In this document: positions 8,260-16,020 of the stretch, one piece after another
Numbering within the stretch: the first letter of the stretch is position 1
Layout of the letters: every line of letters starts with the position of its first letter
NCBI GenBank assembly: GCA_903916595.1
Contig: CAIWXI010000080.1
Span: forward strand, 1 to 62,295
Direction: 5' to 3'
Length of the DNA stretch: 62,295 bases
Origin: an uncultured Bacteroidales bacterium
GTDB lineage: Bacteria; Bacteroidota; Bacteroidia; Bacteroidales; FEN-979
Made by a program: the position numbers and the translations under genes
The notes under the pieces: generated by a model
What the model was told of the DNA's origin: nothing
Seen by the model: the letters and a program-made list of their open reading frames with translations, nothing else
Database searches by the model: none

Positions 8260-9079
8260 GACTCATGTCAAGGCTTTGAATATGATGAGTGAGAGCACCC
8301 ACTGAAATGAAATCAACCCCGGTGGCGGCATAATCCCTGATGTTTTTCTCATTGATGCCACCGGACGCTTCGGTCTCAAAACTGCCGCCTATAAGTTTGA
8401 CCGCTTTTTTCAGATCAGCATGAGAAAAATTATCCAGCATTATACGATCTACCCTGCCATGGTCAAGAACCTGCTGAAGTTCTGAAAAATCCCTTACCTC
8501 AATCTCTACTTTCAGGTCTTTGCTATTGGCTTTCAGGTAAGATTGAACCGAATCAATAGCCCTGACTATCCCACCCGAATAATCTACATGGTTGTCTTTG
8601 ATCAGGATCATGTCGTAAAGACCAATCCTGTGGTTCATGCCTCCGCCCTTCCTTACGGCGTATTTCTCAAGCTCACGAAGCAGGGGTGTTGTTTTTCTGG
8701 TATCGAGGATTCTCGCGTGAAAGCCTTCGATAAGAGTAACCAGTTTGTTTGTTGCCGTCGCGATACCACTAAGCCGTTGCATGAAATTCAGAACCAGCCG
8801 TTCACTTTGAAGAATAGAAGATATTTTGCCCGATACTTCAAATGCAATATCGCCAACTACAATGATGTCCCCGTCATTCAGAAAGGAGGTCAATCGTAAT
8901 CCCTGGTCAACATGAGAAAAAATTTTTTCCGCGACATGCATTCCGCAGAGTATGCCATCTTCCTTGATCAAAAGGCGGGCCCTGCCCATGGCAGAAGCAG
9001 TAATAGTGGATCGGGTGGTATGGTCCCCATCCCCGATGTCCTCCGATAAAGCGTTAATAATTATATCATCCAGATTCAT
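8240..9079 (-). CDS. nadC: Nicotinate-nucleotide pyrophosphorylase (carboxylating)
   Basis: NadC (quinolinate phosphoribosyltransferase) converts quinolinate and PRPP to nicotinate mononucleotide in NAD synthesis. The 279-residue protein shows EDIGDGDHTTRSTI near the N-terminus, the conserved ILDTRKTTPLLRELEKYAVR (with substrate-binding R and K), GGGMNHRIGLYD and IEVEVRD-type segments, and the C-terminal EASGGI and GVDFISVG phosphate-binding loops. The ATG at 9079 is preferred to a TTG at 9094, which lies within the adjacent CAAT-rich repeat. The gene converges with the sugar cassette and overlaps it by 20 bases. Confidence 0.93.
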   Translation of the reverse strand: MNLDDIIINALSEDIGDGDHTTRSTITASAMGRARLLIKEDGILCGMHVAEKIFSHVDQGLRLTSFLNDGDIIVVGDIAFEVSGKISSILQSERLVLNFMQRLSGIATATNKLVTLIEGFHARILDTRKTTPLLRELEKYAVRKGGGMNHRIGLYDMILIKDNHVDYSGGIVRAIDSVQSYLKANSKDLKVEIEVRDFSELQQVLDHGRVDRIMLDNFSHADLKKAVKLIGGSFETEASGGINEKNIRDYAATGVDFISVGALTHHIQSLDMSLKALRD

Positions 9080-9087
9080 ACCTTCAG

Positions 9088-9165
9088 TAATCAATCAATC
9101 CGTCAATCAATCAATCAATCCGTCAATCAATCAATCCGTCATTCAGTCAATCAGTCATTCAGTAT
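9088..9165. repeat. CAAT/CCGTCAAT microsatellite
   Basis: A run of imperfect CAAT units interrupted by CCGTCAAT and CATTCAGT blocks fills the 71-base gap between the DUF4783 stop and the nadC start, and runs a few bases into the DUF4783 C-terminal codons. No other function is visible. Confidence 0.85.
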
Positions 9166-9543
9166 CTGCAACTGACAAATGCGATATTCCCCATTGTTTT
9201 TCCTGGTCAGAAAATACAGGCTGAACTTTTTCCCCCCTGCCGTTATGCTTCCCATCGTATAGTTAGAACCGTCGGAAGCAGTCCCTTCCTTGCTCACCGA
9301 AACCAGGCTCACGGGCTTATCGCTGAAGAAGTCCTTAATGATCCTTGCAGCCTGGGTTTTGCTGTAAAGTTCTTTAAACCCGGGTATATTCAGGTCAACC
9401 ATCTCATTGAGCCAGGTCCCGAGCTCAACAGGATTTCCTTTTCTGATCTTCTCAATAACGTCTCCTGAAGGATCAGCCTGTGAGAATGAGTTGAGCGAAA
9501 TCATCACACAGGAAAAACAAAAGAAAGCGAGCAGCCTGAACAT
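9151..9543 (-). CDS. DUF4783 secreted protein
   Basis: A 130-residue exported protein with an N-terminal signal peptide (cleavage probably after SLNSFSQA). The remainder matches the pattern of the DUF4783 family, a small NTF2-like fold common in Bacteroidota and often found next to nadC and rlmH. Conserved-looking segments are IRKGNPVELGTWLN, KTQAARIIKDFF and NYTMGSI. The function is unknown. The C-terminal residues are encoded at the edge of the CAAT microsatellite, so the end could vary between strains. Confidence 0.75.
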   Translation of the reverse strand: MFRLLAFFCFSCVMISLNSFSQADPSGDVIEKIRKGNPVELGTWLNEMVDLNIPGFKELYSKTQAARIIKDFFSDKPVSLVSVSKEGTASDGSNYTMGSITAGGKKFSLYFLTRKNNGEYRICQLQILND

Positions 9544-9556
9544 CTTCTTTTTTTTT

Positions 9557-9564
9557 CAAAGTTA
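9557..9564 (-). promoter_or_regulatory. Promoter -7 box for DUF4783-nadC
   Basis: TAACTTTG on the minus strand matches TAnnTTTG and lies 14 bases before the DUF4783 start. The rlmH start is only about 50 bases away in the other direction. Confidence 0.5.
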
Positions 9565-9612
9565 CTGTTTTTAATAATTCCGATATTTGCCAGGAAAGAA
9601 AAACCTGAAATC

Positions 9613-10086
9613 ATGAAGATACGGTTTGTGGTAATTGGTAAAACCGATGAAGAATACCTGCGCGAAGGTATTACAGAATACCTTACCCGGCTCAGGCGAT
9701 ACGTTCCGGTGGAATATATCGAGTTACCCGCTCTTAGAAATGCATCTTCACTTAGCCTTACAGAGCAGCAGTCGCGTGAAAAAGAAATTTTTGAAAAGAA
9801 CCTGCAAGCGGGTGAAACTGTTGTATTGCTCGATGAACGTGGCCGGCAGATGAAATCGACCGACTTTTCGGTGTTCCTGAACCAGCGTATGGTTTCGGGA
9901 ATCAAATCGCTGGTGTTCCTCGTTGGCGGGCCATACGGTTTTCATCCGTCATTCAAAAAAAAACAATTCGATTCCATTGCTCTTTCTCAGATGACATTCT
10001 CGCACCAGATGGTCAGACTGATATTCGCTGAGCAGCTGTACCGTGCCTTTACAATTCTTAAAAATGAATCGTACCATCACGAATGA
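9613..10086 (+). CDS. rlmH: 23S rRNA (pseudouridine1915-N3)-methyltransferase
   Basis: RlmH methylates pseudouridine 1915 in helix 69 of 23S rRNA in assembled 70S ribosomes. The 157-residue length is typical of this SPOUT family. Key segments are LLDERGRQMKS, VFLVGGPYGF (the knotted SAM-binding loop) and the C-terminal MTFSHQMVRLIFAEQLYRA with YHHE at the end. All expected conserved positions are present. Confidence 0.95.
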   Translation: MKIRFVVIGKTDEEYLREGITEYLTRLRRYVPVEYIELPALRNASSLSLTEQQSREKEIFEKNLQAGETVVLLDERGRQMKSTDFSVFLNQRMVSGIKSLVFLVGGPYGFHPSFKKKQFDSIALSQMTFSHQMVRLIFAEQLYRAFTILKNESYHHE

Positions 10087-10102
10087 AGCCAACTCCAAGG
10101 CT

Positions 10103-10135
10103 TTGTTAACATTTTTTTAACGCGGCGGTTAACAA
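10103..10135. promoter_or_regulatory. Inverted repeat TTGTTAAC/GTTAACAA upstream of moxR
   Basis: TTGTTAAC at 10103-10110 and GTTAACAA at 10128-10135 form a perfect 8-base inverted repeat. Further TTAACA-like half-sites lie inside and just after it. It sits about 40 bases upstream of the moxR -7 box and could be an operator for the bat operon. No regulator can be named. Confidence 0.4.
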
Positions 10136-10175
10136 TTATTAACAATGCCGCATTTACCAGCTCGCTGAGCTTTTA

Positions 10176-10183
10176 TACATTTG
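10176..10183 (+). promoter_or_regulatory. Promoter -7 box for moxR-bat operon
   Basis: TACATTTG matches TAnnTTTG and lies 21 bases before the moxR ATG at 10205. No clear -33 TTG is seen. Confidence 0.5.
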
Positions 10184-10204
10184 CATCATCAAATTTTAAT
10201 ATAT

Positions 10205-11197
10205 ATGGTTGAGACGGATATTAAAGCCCTGAATGAGCGGATCCAGAAGGAAAGCGCTTTTGTGGACATGATCACAATGGAAATGCACAAGGTGATCATT
10301 GGCCAGAAACATATGATTGAACGTCTGCTTATCGGCTTGCTTGCCAATGGGCACATTCTGCTGGAAGGGGTTCCCGGGCTGGCAAAAACCCTGGCTATAA
10401 AAACCCTGGCCAACACGATTGAGGCGAAATTCAGTCGTATTCAGTTTACACCTGATCTGCTTCCTGCCGACCTTATCGGAACGCTGGTTTACAGTCAGAA
10501 GAAAGAGGAATTTCAGGTAAGAAAAGGACCTGTTTTTGCTAATTTTATTTTGGCGGATGAAATAAACCGTGCCCCGGCCAAGGTCCAGAGTGCGTTGCTG
10601 GAAGCAATGCAGGAACGTCAGGTTACTATCGGCGACCAAACGTTCATGCTCCCGGAACCTTTCCTGGTACTGGCAACGGAAAACCCGATAGAGCAGGAGG
10701 GAACTTATCCGCTCCCCGAAGCGCAAATTGACCGTTTTATGCTGAAAGTAGTGATCGGCTACCCCGATAAAAAAGAAGAGAAACTGATCATCCGCCAGAA
10801 TATCGGGAATGAAATTGCCATGGCAAAAACAGTTATTAGTACAGAAGATATCTTAAGAGCCAGAGCTGTTGCAAGGGAAGTGTACCTCGACGAAAAAATA
10901 GAAAATTACATTACCGACATCGTTTTTGCATCACGCTACCCTGCCGATTATAAGCTCAAGAAATTTGAAGGGCTTATAAACTATGGTGGTTCACCCAGGG
11001 CCAGTATTTACCTGGCGCTTGCATCCAAAGCGTATGCCTTTATCAAACGCCGCGGCTATGTAATACCCGAAGACATCCGTGCAGTGGCTCATGACGTTTT
11101 ACGCCACCGTATTGGCCTTACTTATGAAGCCGAAGCCGAGAACATTACTTCTGAAGATATTATAAATGAGATACTGAATACTGTTGAGGTACCTTAA
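10205..11197 (+). CDS. MoxR-family AAA+ ATPase
   Basis: This 330-residue AAA+ ATPase is of the MoxR (AAA_3) type. Walker A is EGVPGLAKT near residue 60, Walker B is FILADEINRAPAK, and sensor-1 is LATENPIEQEGTYPLPEAQ. Such ATPases act as chaperones for VWA-domain partners, here encoded downstream as DUF58 and BatA/BatB. The ATG at 10205 is chosen because the promoter box ends at 10183 and an upstream in-frame ATG at 10181 would overlap it. It is the first gene of the bat operon but is separated from the second by a 233-base repeat-rich spacer. Confidence 0.92.
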   Translation: MVETDIKALNERIQKESAFVDMITMEMHKVIIGQKHMIERLLIGLLANGHILLEGVPGLAKTLAIKTLANTIEAKFSRIQFTPDLLPADLIGTLVYSQKKEEFQVRKGPVFANFILADEINRAPAKVQSALLEAMQERQVTIGDQTFMLPEPFLVLATENPIEQEGTYPLPEAQIDRFMLKVVIGYPDKKEEKLIIRQNIGNEIAMAKTVISTEDILRARAVAREVYLDEKIENYITDIVFASRYPADYKLKKFEGLINYGGSPRASIYLALASKAYAFIKRRGYVIPEDIRAVAHDVLRHRIGLTYEAEAENITSEDIINEILNTVEVP

Positions 11198-11201
11198 ATA
11201 A

Positions 11202-11305
11202 ATGGTGAAATGGTGAAATGGTGAAATGGTGAAATGGTGAAATGGTGAAATGGTGAAATGGTGAAATGGTGAAATGGTGAAATGGTGAAATGGTGAAATG
11301 GTGAA
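11202..11305. repeat. 13-copy 8-bp tandem repeat (ATGGTGAA)
   Basis: Thirteen perfect copies of ATGGTGAA fill 104 bases directly after the moxR stop. A short inverted array of the same unit follows at 11398-11421, so the transcript could fold into a long stem-loop. The unit also occurs three times beside ssrA at 1400-1423. Confidence 0.97.
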
Positions 11306-11397
11306 ATAAAGCATTAGTATACAGAACAAGTATCAGATAATGAATAGTTTAATAAATATCATATTGGTGAACACAGCCCGAAATAAATTTTCAATAT

Positions 11398-11421
11398 TTC
11401 ACCATTTCACCATTTCACCAT
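11398..11421. repeat. 3-copy inverted 8-bp repeat (TTCACCAT)
   Basis: Three perfect copies of the reverse complement of ATGGTGAA end 9 bases before the DUF58 start codon. A 92-base unique spacer separates them from the forward array. Confidence 0.97.
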
Positions 11422-11430
11422 TTTAGTTGT

Positions 11431-12306
11431 ATGGAATCCGCCGAACTCTTTAAAAAAGTAAGAAAGATCGAGATAAAGACCCGGGGTCTGTCTAACCATA
11501 TATTCTCGGGGCAGTATCATTCGGTCTTTAAGGGCAGGGGTATGGCCTTCAGTGAAGTAAGGGAATATCAGTTTGGCGATGATATCAGGAATATCGACTG
11601 GAATGTAACGGCGCGTTTCAACCATCCCTATATTAAAATATTTGATGAGGAAAGGGAACTCACAGTGATGCTTCTGATCGATGTGAGCGGGTCAAATCAT
11701 TTTGGCACCAGGAAAACCCTGAAGGAAGAAGTGATTACTGAAATTGCTGCCGTTCTGGCATTTAGTGCTATCCAGAACAACGACAAGGTTGGGGTTATTT
11801 TTTTTAGTAACACTATTGAGAAATTTATTCCACCGAAAAAAGGGCCCACTCATATCCTCAGGATTATCAGGGAACTTGTTGATTTCAAACCTCAGCAAAA
11901 GGGGACTAATCTTACTGAACCTTTGAGATTCCTTACAAACGCTATTAAAAAGCGCTGCACTACGTTTGTTATTTCCGATTTTCTTGATCATGGTTTTGTA
12001 GATGCTATCAAGATTGCAAATAAAAAACACGATCTTATCTCGGTTCAGATTTATGATGAAAGGGAAACAATATTGCCCGATGTGGGCTTGATCAGGGTTA
12101 AGGATGCAGAAACCGGCGCCGAACAATGGGTCGATTCTTCCGATTTCAGGCAGAGGGCTTATTTTAAAAAATATCATGACGATCATCAGGCGTTTCTCAA
12201 CGATACTTTTTTAAGAAGCGGGGTTGACTGGGTAAAGATCAGAACTGATCAGGATTATGTAAAACCTCTTATTAATATGTTCAGAAAACGGGGTGCAAGA
12301 AGGTAA
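11431..12306 (+). CDS. DUF58 domain protein of the bat operon
   Basis: This 291-residue cytoplasmic protein contains the DUF58 signature region (EVREYQFGDDIRNIDWNVTA) followed by a von Willebrand A-like domain whose MIDAS-like motif reads LLIDVSGSNHFG. DUF58 proteins are regular partners of MoxR ATPases. In Bacteroides the equivalent cluster was described as the aerotolerance (Bat) operon. The start lies 9 bases after the inverted repeat array. The next gene starts 4 bases after its stop. Confidence 0.9.
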   Translation: MESAELFKKVRKIEIKTRGLSNHIFSGQYHSVFKGRGMAFSEVREYQFGDDIRNIDWNVTARFNHPYIKIFDEERELTVMLLIDVSGSNHFGTRKTLKEEVITEIAAVLAFSAIQNNDKVGVIFFSNTIEKFIPPKKGPTHILRIIRELVDFKPQQKGTNLTEPLRFLTNAIKKRCTTFVISDFLDHGFVDAIKIANKKHDLISVQIYDERETILPDVGLIRVKDAETGAEQWVDSSDFRQRAYFKKYHDDHQAFLNDTFLRSGVDWVKIRTDQDYVKPLINMFRKRGARR

Positions 12307-12310
12307 TCAC

Positions 12311-13300
12311 ATGCGGTTCATTTATATCATCGGTATTGTGTTGTCACTGCTGGCCGGGAAACCATCCTTTTCACAGGATGTAAGTGTAACGGCCAAACTG
12401 GACACCGGTACTATGTTGATTGGCGATCATGTAGGGCTGAAACTGCAGTTTAAAGGGCCCTCGTCATTACAGGTCATTTGGCCGGTTTTTAACGATACTA
12501 TTCTGGAAAAAGTCATAGTTATCGGCCGCGCAAAGATTGATACCAGCTTTTCAAAAGATAAAAAAGACTTAACTCTCACCCAGGAACTGAATCTTACCTG
12601 TTTCGACACGGGTGCGTATACATTTCCGCAGATTCCCTTCCGGTACAGGATACTTCCCGACACAGCCGTGAGAACGGTATCTGCCGGACTGTGTATGCTT
12701 ATAGTCCATACGGTTAAGGTCGATACTTCGAATGTGATCAAACCTATAAAGGGCCCCCTTGGCATACCTATCTCCTTCCGTGAAATGCTACCCTATATTC
12801 TTGCAGCGATTGCTTTGGCCGCACTCATTATATTGCTGATCTGGTATTTGAAAAAGAGGAAGAAACATGAGCCGCTGATTACCATCAGGCAGAAGGCGAA
12901 ACTCCAGCCTCACGAAAAAGCCCTGCAGGATCTTGAAAAACTCAGGATAAGGAAACTCTGGCAGGAGGGTCATATTAAAGAATATCACAGTGAACTCACC
13001 GATATTATCAGAACATATATTGAGCAAGGATTTCGCATTCCGGCTATGGAAAGTACTACCCATGAGATCATCGGACAGCTTGGTGAGCGGAGTGATTTTT
13101 CAAAACCTCTTATTCAAAAGGTTGAACATATACTGCGGATTGCCGATATGGTAAAATTCGCGAAAGCGATTCCCGTGCCTCAGGAAAACGAGAATGCCCT
13201 GAATTCCGGGATTGAATTTATTAACGAAACGACCAGGCCGGTTTTTGAGAAGCCCCGTGCCGAAGAGTCTAACGAGCTTAGCAAACAATCTCAATCGTAA
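12311..13300 (+). CDS. Membrane protein of the bat operon (BatD-like N-terminal domain)
   Basis: A 329-residue protein with a signal peptide (to about residue 22), a periplasmic beta-rich domain, a transmembrane helix near 165-190 (YILAAIALAALIILLIWYL) and a cytoplasmic tail of about 130 residues rich in charged helices. An equivalent gene usually sits between the DUF58 and batA genes in Bacteroidota. The ATG at 12311 is preferred because the signal peptide begins there. Its molecular role is not established. It may couple periplasmic events to the MoxR/VWA machinery. Confidence 0.75.
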   Translation: MRFIYIIGIVLSLLAGKPSFSQDVSVTAKLDTGTMLIGDHVGLKLQFKGPSSLQVIWPVFNDTILEKVIVIGRAKIDTSFSKDKKDLTLTQELNLTCFDTGAYTFPQIPFRYRILPDTAVRTVSAGLCMLIVHTVKVDTSNVIKPIKGPLGIPISFREMLPYILAAIALAALIILLIWYLKKRKKHEPLITIRQKAKLQPHEKALQDLEKLRIRKLWQEGHIKEYHSELTDIIRTYIEQGFRIPAMESTTHEIIGQLGERSDFSKPLIQKVEHILRIADMVKFAKAIPVPQENENALNSGIEFINETTRPVFEKPRAEESNELSKQSQS

Positions 13301-13306
13301 GAAACT

Positions 13307-14299
13307 ATGCACGGAATGACGTTTGCTAATCCTGGTCTTCTACTGCTGTTGATTATTGTTCCGGCTCTTGCCTTCTGGTATTTCTACCGGAGAAAAGTTA
13401 ACCCGGCCATTCTTCAGGTGAGTTCTACACGGGGCTTCCGTAAGGATTATGTTCAATGGAGGCATTATCTGTATAATGGATTATATGTTGTAAGACTTCT
13501 GGCAATTACATTGCTTATCCTCGCCCTTGCCCGCCCACAGACCAGCCTGAGCAGGCAATCTGTAAATGTTGAAGGCATTGATCTTGTACTTGCACTTGAT
13601 ATTTCCGGGTCGATGCTTGCCCAGGATTTCAAGCCCGACCGACTCGATGCTGCCAAAGAAGTTGCCATGGAATTTATCGACGGACGACCCGACGACCGCA
13701 TCGGCCTGGTTGTATTCAGCGGTGAATCATTTACACAGTGCCCTATTACAACAGATCATGCCGTGCTGAAAAATCTTTTCAAGGAAATCAAAAGCGGGAT
13801 GATTGACGACGGAACCGCTCTTGGCGACGGGCTCGCTTTAGCTACAAGCCGTTTGAAAGACAGTAAAGCGGTGAGCAAGGTCATCATACTGCTCACCGAT
13901 GGGGTGAATAATATGGGTTCTGTAGATCCGCTCTCGGCTGCCGAAATCGCAAAACTGTTCAACATCAGGATATATACTATTGGGATCGGAACCATGGGCT
14001 ATGCTCCCTACCCTGTACAAACCCCTTTCGGGATCCAGCTCCAGCAGATGAAAGTTGAAATTGATGAGTCATTGCTTGTAAAAATTTCCCGTATCACCGA
14101 CGGAAAATATTTCAGAGCGCAGAATATCACTAAGCTAAGGGAGATTTATAAAGAAATTGATAAAATGGAGAAGACCAGGATCGACGTAACGGAATTCAGG
14201 AAAAAGAAAGAAGAATTTCTTCCACTGATTCTCATTGCATTTGTTCTCCTGGCGCTTGAAGGGTTTCTAAAATATGCAGTTTTAAAGACGATTCCATAA
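13307..14299 (+). CDS. batA: VWA-domain protein BatA
   Basis: A 330-residue inner-membrane protein. Two N-terminal hydrophobic helices (about 8-25 and 60-78) and a C-terminal helix (about 305-325) flank a von Willebrand A domain. The MIDAS motif is DISGSMLAQD, followed by the conserved threonine in TALGDG and ILLTDG. BatA was named in the Bacteroides fragilis aerotolerance operon. It probably forms a complex with BatB and MoxR. The gap to the preceding gene is 6 bases. Confidence 0.9.
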   Translation: MHGMTFANPGLLLLLIIVPALAFWYFYRRKVNPAILQVSSTRGFRKDYVQWRHYLYNGLYVVRLLAITLLILALARPQTSLSRQSVNVEGIDLVLALDISGSMLAQDFKPDRLDAAKEVAMEFIDGRPDDRIGLVVFSGESFTQCPITTDHAVLKNLFKEIKSGMIDDGTALGDGLALATSRLKDSKAVSKVIILLTDGVNNMGSVDPLSAAEIAKLFNIRIYTIGIGTMGYAPYPVQTPFGIQLQQMKVEIDESLLVKISRITDGKYFRAQNITKLREIYKEIDKMEKTRIDVTEFRKKKEEFLPLILIAFVLLALEGFLKYAVLKTIP

Positions 14300-14308
14300 T
14301 TTAACATA

Positions 14309-15340
14309 ATGTTCAGGTTCGCACATAGTGTTTTCTTTCTCGCATTTCTCCTGATACCACTGATATCAGCTGTTTTTGTCGTATTTATGATCAGACGGAA
14401 AAAGGCGATGGAAAAATATGGGGAGAAAAGTCTTCTGAAAATCCTTGCACCTGAATCTTCCACGGCAAAACCTATCATCAAATTCATACTCTATTCCCTG
14501 GCTTTAGCTGCAATGATCATGGCTTTGGCTGATCTCCAGTCAGGATCAAAAATTGAAAAGGTAAAGCGAAAAGGCATAGACCTGATGATTTGTCTCGATG
14601 TGTCAAACTCAATGCTTGCCCAGGATATACGACCGTATCGTCTTGAACGTGCGAAACAGGCTATTTCAAAACTAATCGACAAGCTCGAGGGTGACCGGAT
14701 CGGCTTAATAGTTTTTGCAGGAAAAGCATATACCCAGTTGCCAATAACTACTGATTATGCAGCGGCCAAACTTTTTGTAAGCACCGTCAATACAGGGATG
14801 GTCCCCACTCAGGGAACCGCAATCGGAGATGCTATAAAACTGGCGGCAGCAGGGTTCGGAGAGACCAAACATAATAAGGCTATCGTGCTGATCACCGACG
14901 GAGAAGATCACGAGGGCCAGGTACTGGAACAAGCTGAGGCCGCATCCAAAGCAGGGATTATATTGTATACTATCGGCATGGGACTTACAGAAGGTGCACC
15001 CATCCCGGTTTTCCAGGGCGATGTTCAGACAGGCTATAAAAAAGACAGGGACGGCAATACAATTATCAGTAAATTAGATGAGACTACACTGAAGCAGATC
15101 GCCAATGTGGGGAAGGGAATGTATGTGAGAGCAAGCAACTCAGATGCCGGACTGAATACGGTGTTTGATGACCTTGAGAAGATTGAAAAATCAGATATTG
15201 AAAGTAAACAATTCTCTGATTTTGAAAGCAGATTTCAGTATTTTGCAGGCCTGGCCCTGATTATTCTGGTGCTGGATCTTTTTGTCTTTGAACGAAAAAC
15301 AAAATGGATCAGGAATATTAAAGTTTTTGGGGATTTTTAA
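14309..15340 (+). CDS. batB: VWA-domain protein BatB
   Basis: This 343-residue paralogue of BatA has the same architecture: two N-terminal membrane helices, a VWA domain and a C-terminal helix (about 315-333). The MIDAS motif is DVSNSMLAQD, with GTAIGDA and LITDGEDHEG completing the site. It follows batA by 9 bases and is followed by batC one base after its stop. The family is linked to oxygen tolerance and cell-envelope integrity. Confidence 0.9.
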   Translation: MFRFAHSVFFLAFLLIPLISAVFVVFMIRRKKAMEKYGEKSLLKILAPESSTAKPIIKFILYSLALAAMIMALADLQSGSKIEKVKRKGIDLMICLDVSNSMLAQDIRPYRLERAKQAISKLIDKLEGDRIGLIVFAGKAYTQLPITTDYAAAKLFVSTVNTGMVPTQGTAIGDAIKLAAAGFGETKHNKAIVLITDGEDHEGQVLEQAEAASKAGIILYTIGMGLTEGAPIPVFQGDVQTGYKKDRDGNTIISKLDETTLKQIANVGKGMYVRASNSDAGLNTVFDDLEKIEKSDIESKQFSDFESRFQYFAGLALIILVLDLFVFERKTKWIRNIKVFGDF

Positions 15341-15341
15341 A

Positions 15342-16019
15342 ATGAAAACAAAGCAGATTCTATTATTGCTTTTATTAATGCTGACTATTCCCGTTTTGGC
15401 GCAAAAGGAGAACCCTCTGTTACGTAAAGGCAATTCCCAGTACGAGAAGGGAAACTTTAAAGAAGCAGAAAAAGATTACCGCAAAGCCCTGGAAATAAAC
15501 AAAGAGTCTGTAAAAGGAAATTTTAACCTGGGGGCATCGGTTTACCAGGAGAAGAATTTTGAAGAATCAGCCAAAATTTACGGAGAACTGGCCGGAAAAA
15601 ACCAGGACAAAGACATCCAGGCAAAGATCTACCATAACCTGGGGAATTCCTTCATGGAAGCCAAACAGTATGATAAAAGCATACTCGCGTATAAAAATTC
15701 ACTGATGAATAATCCCTCAGACCTCGATACAAAATACAACCTGGAATATGCAAAAATGATGCTGAAGAATCAGCAGCAACAACAAAAAAAGGATCAGGAT
15801 AAAAAAGAAAAGGACAAAAAGGATCAGAAAAAGGACCAGAAAAAGGATCAGGATAAGCAAGATCAAAAGAATCAACCTCCTCAGGATCAGAAAAAACTCA
15901 GTAAAGAAGATGCGAACCGAATGCTTGAGGCCTTGAAGAATGATGAAAAGAAAACGATGCAAAAGGTAAAAAAAGAGAAAGCCAAAGTTCAGGTTATTGG
16001 AATTGATAAAGACTGGTAA
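15342..16019 (+). CDS. batC: TPR protein BatC
   Basis: A 225-residue exported protein with a signal peptide (MKTKQILLLLLLMLTIPVLA) and about three tetratricopeptide repeats (residues 25-140). A strongly charged low-complexity stretch of Q, K and D residues (about 145-190) precedes the C-terminus. The basic tail is typical of BatC. It probably interacts with BatB in the periplasm. The ATG at 15342 directly follows the batB stop; an in-frame upstream ATG at 15282 would lie inside batB and lacks a signal peptide. Confidence 0.85.
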   Translation: MKTKQILLLLLLMLTIPVLAQKENPLLRKGNSQYEKGNFKEAEKDYRKALEINKESVKGNFNLGASVYQEKNFEESAKIYGELAGKNQDKDIQAKIYHNLGNSFMEAKQYDKSILAYKNSLMNNPSDLDTKYNLEYAKMMLKNQQQQQKKDQDKKEKDKKDQKKDQKKDQDKQDQKNQPPQDQKKLSKEDANRMLEALKNDEKKTMQKVKKEKAKVQVIGIDKDW

Positions 16020-16020
16020 C

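Noticed and set aside
11099-11329. Minus-strand protein with His-Phe-Thr-Ile-Ser-Pro repeats
   Set aside because: It is only the translation of the ATGGTGAA array on the other strand.
11202-11421. CRISPR-like array
   Set aside because: The repeat unit is 8 bases with no spacers between copies; no cas genes are in the window.
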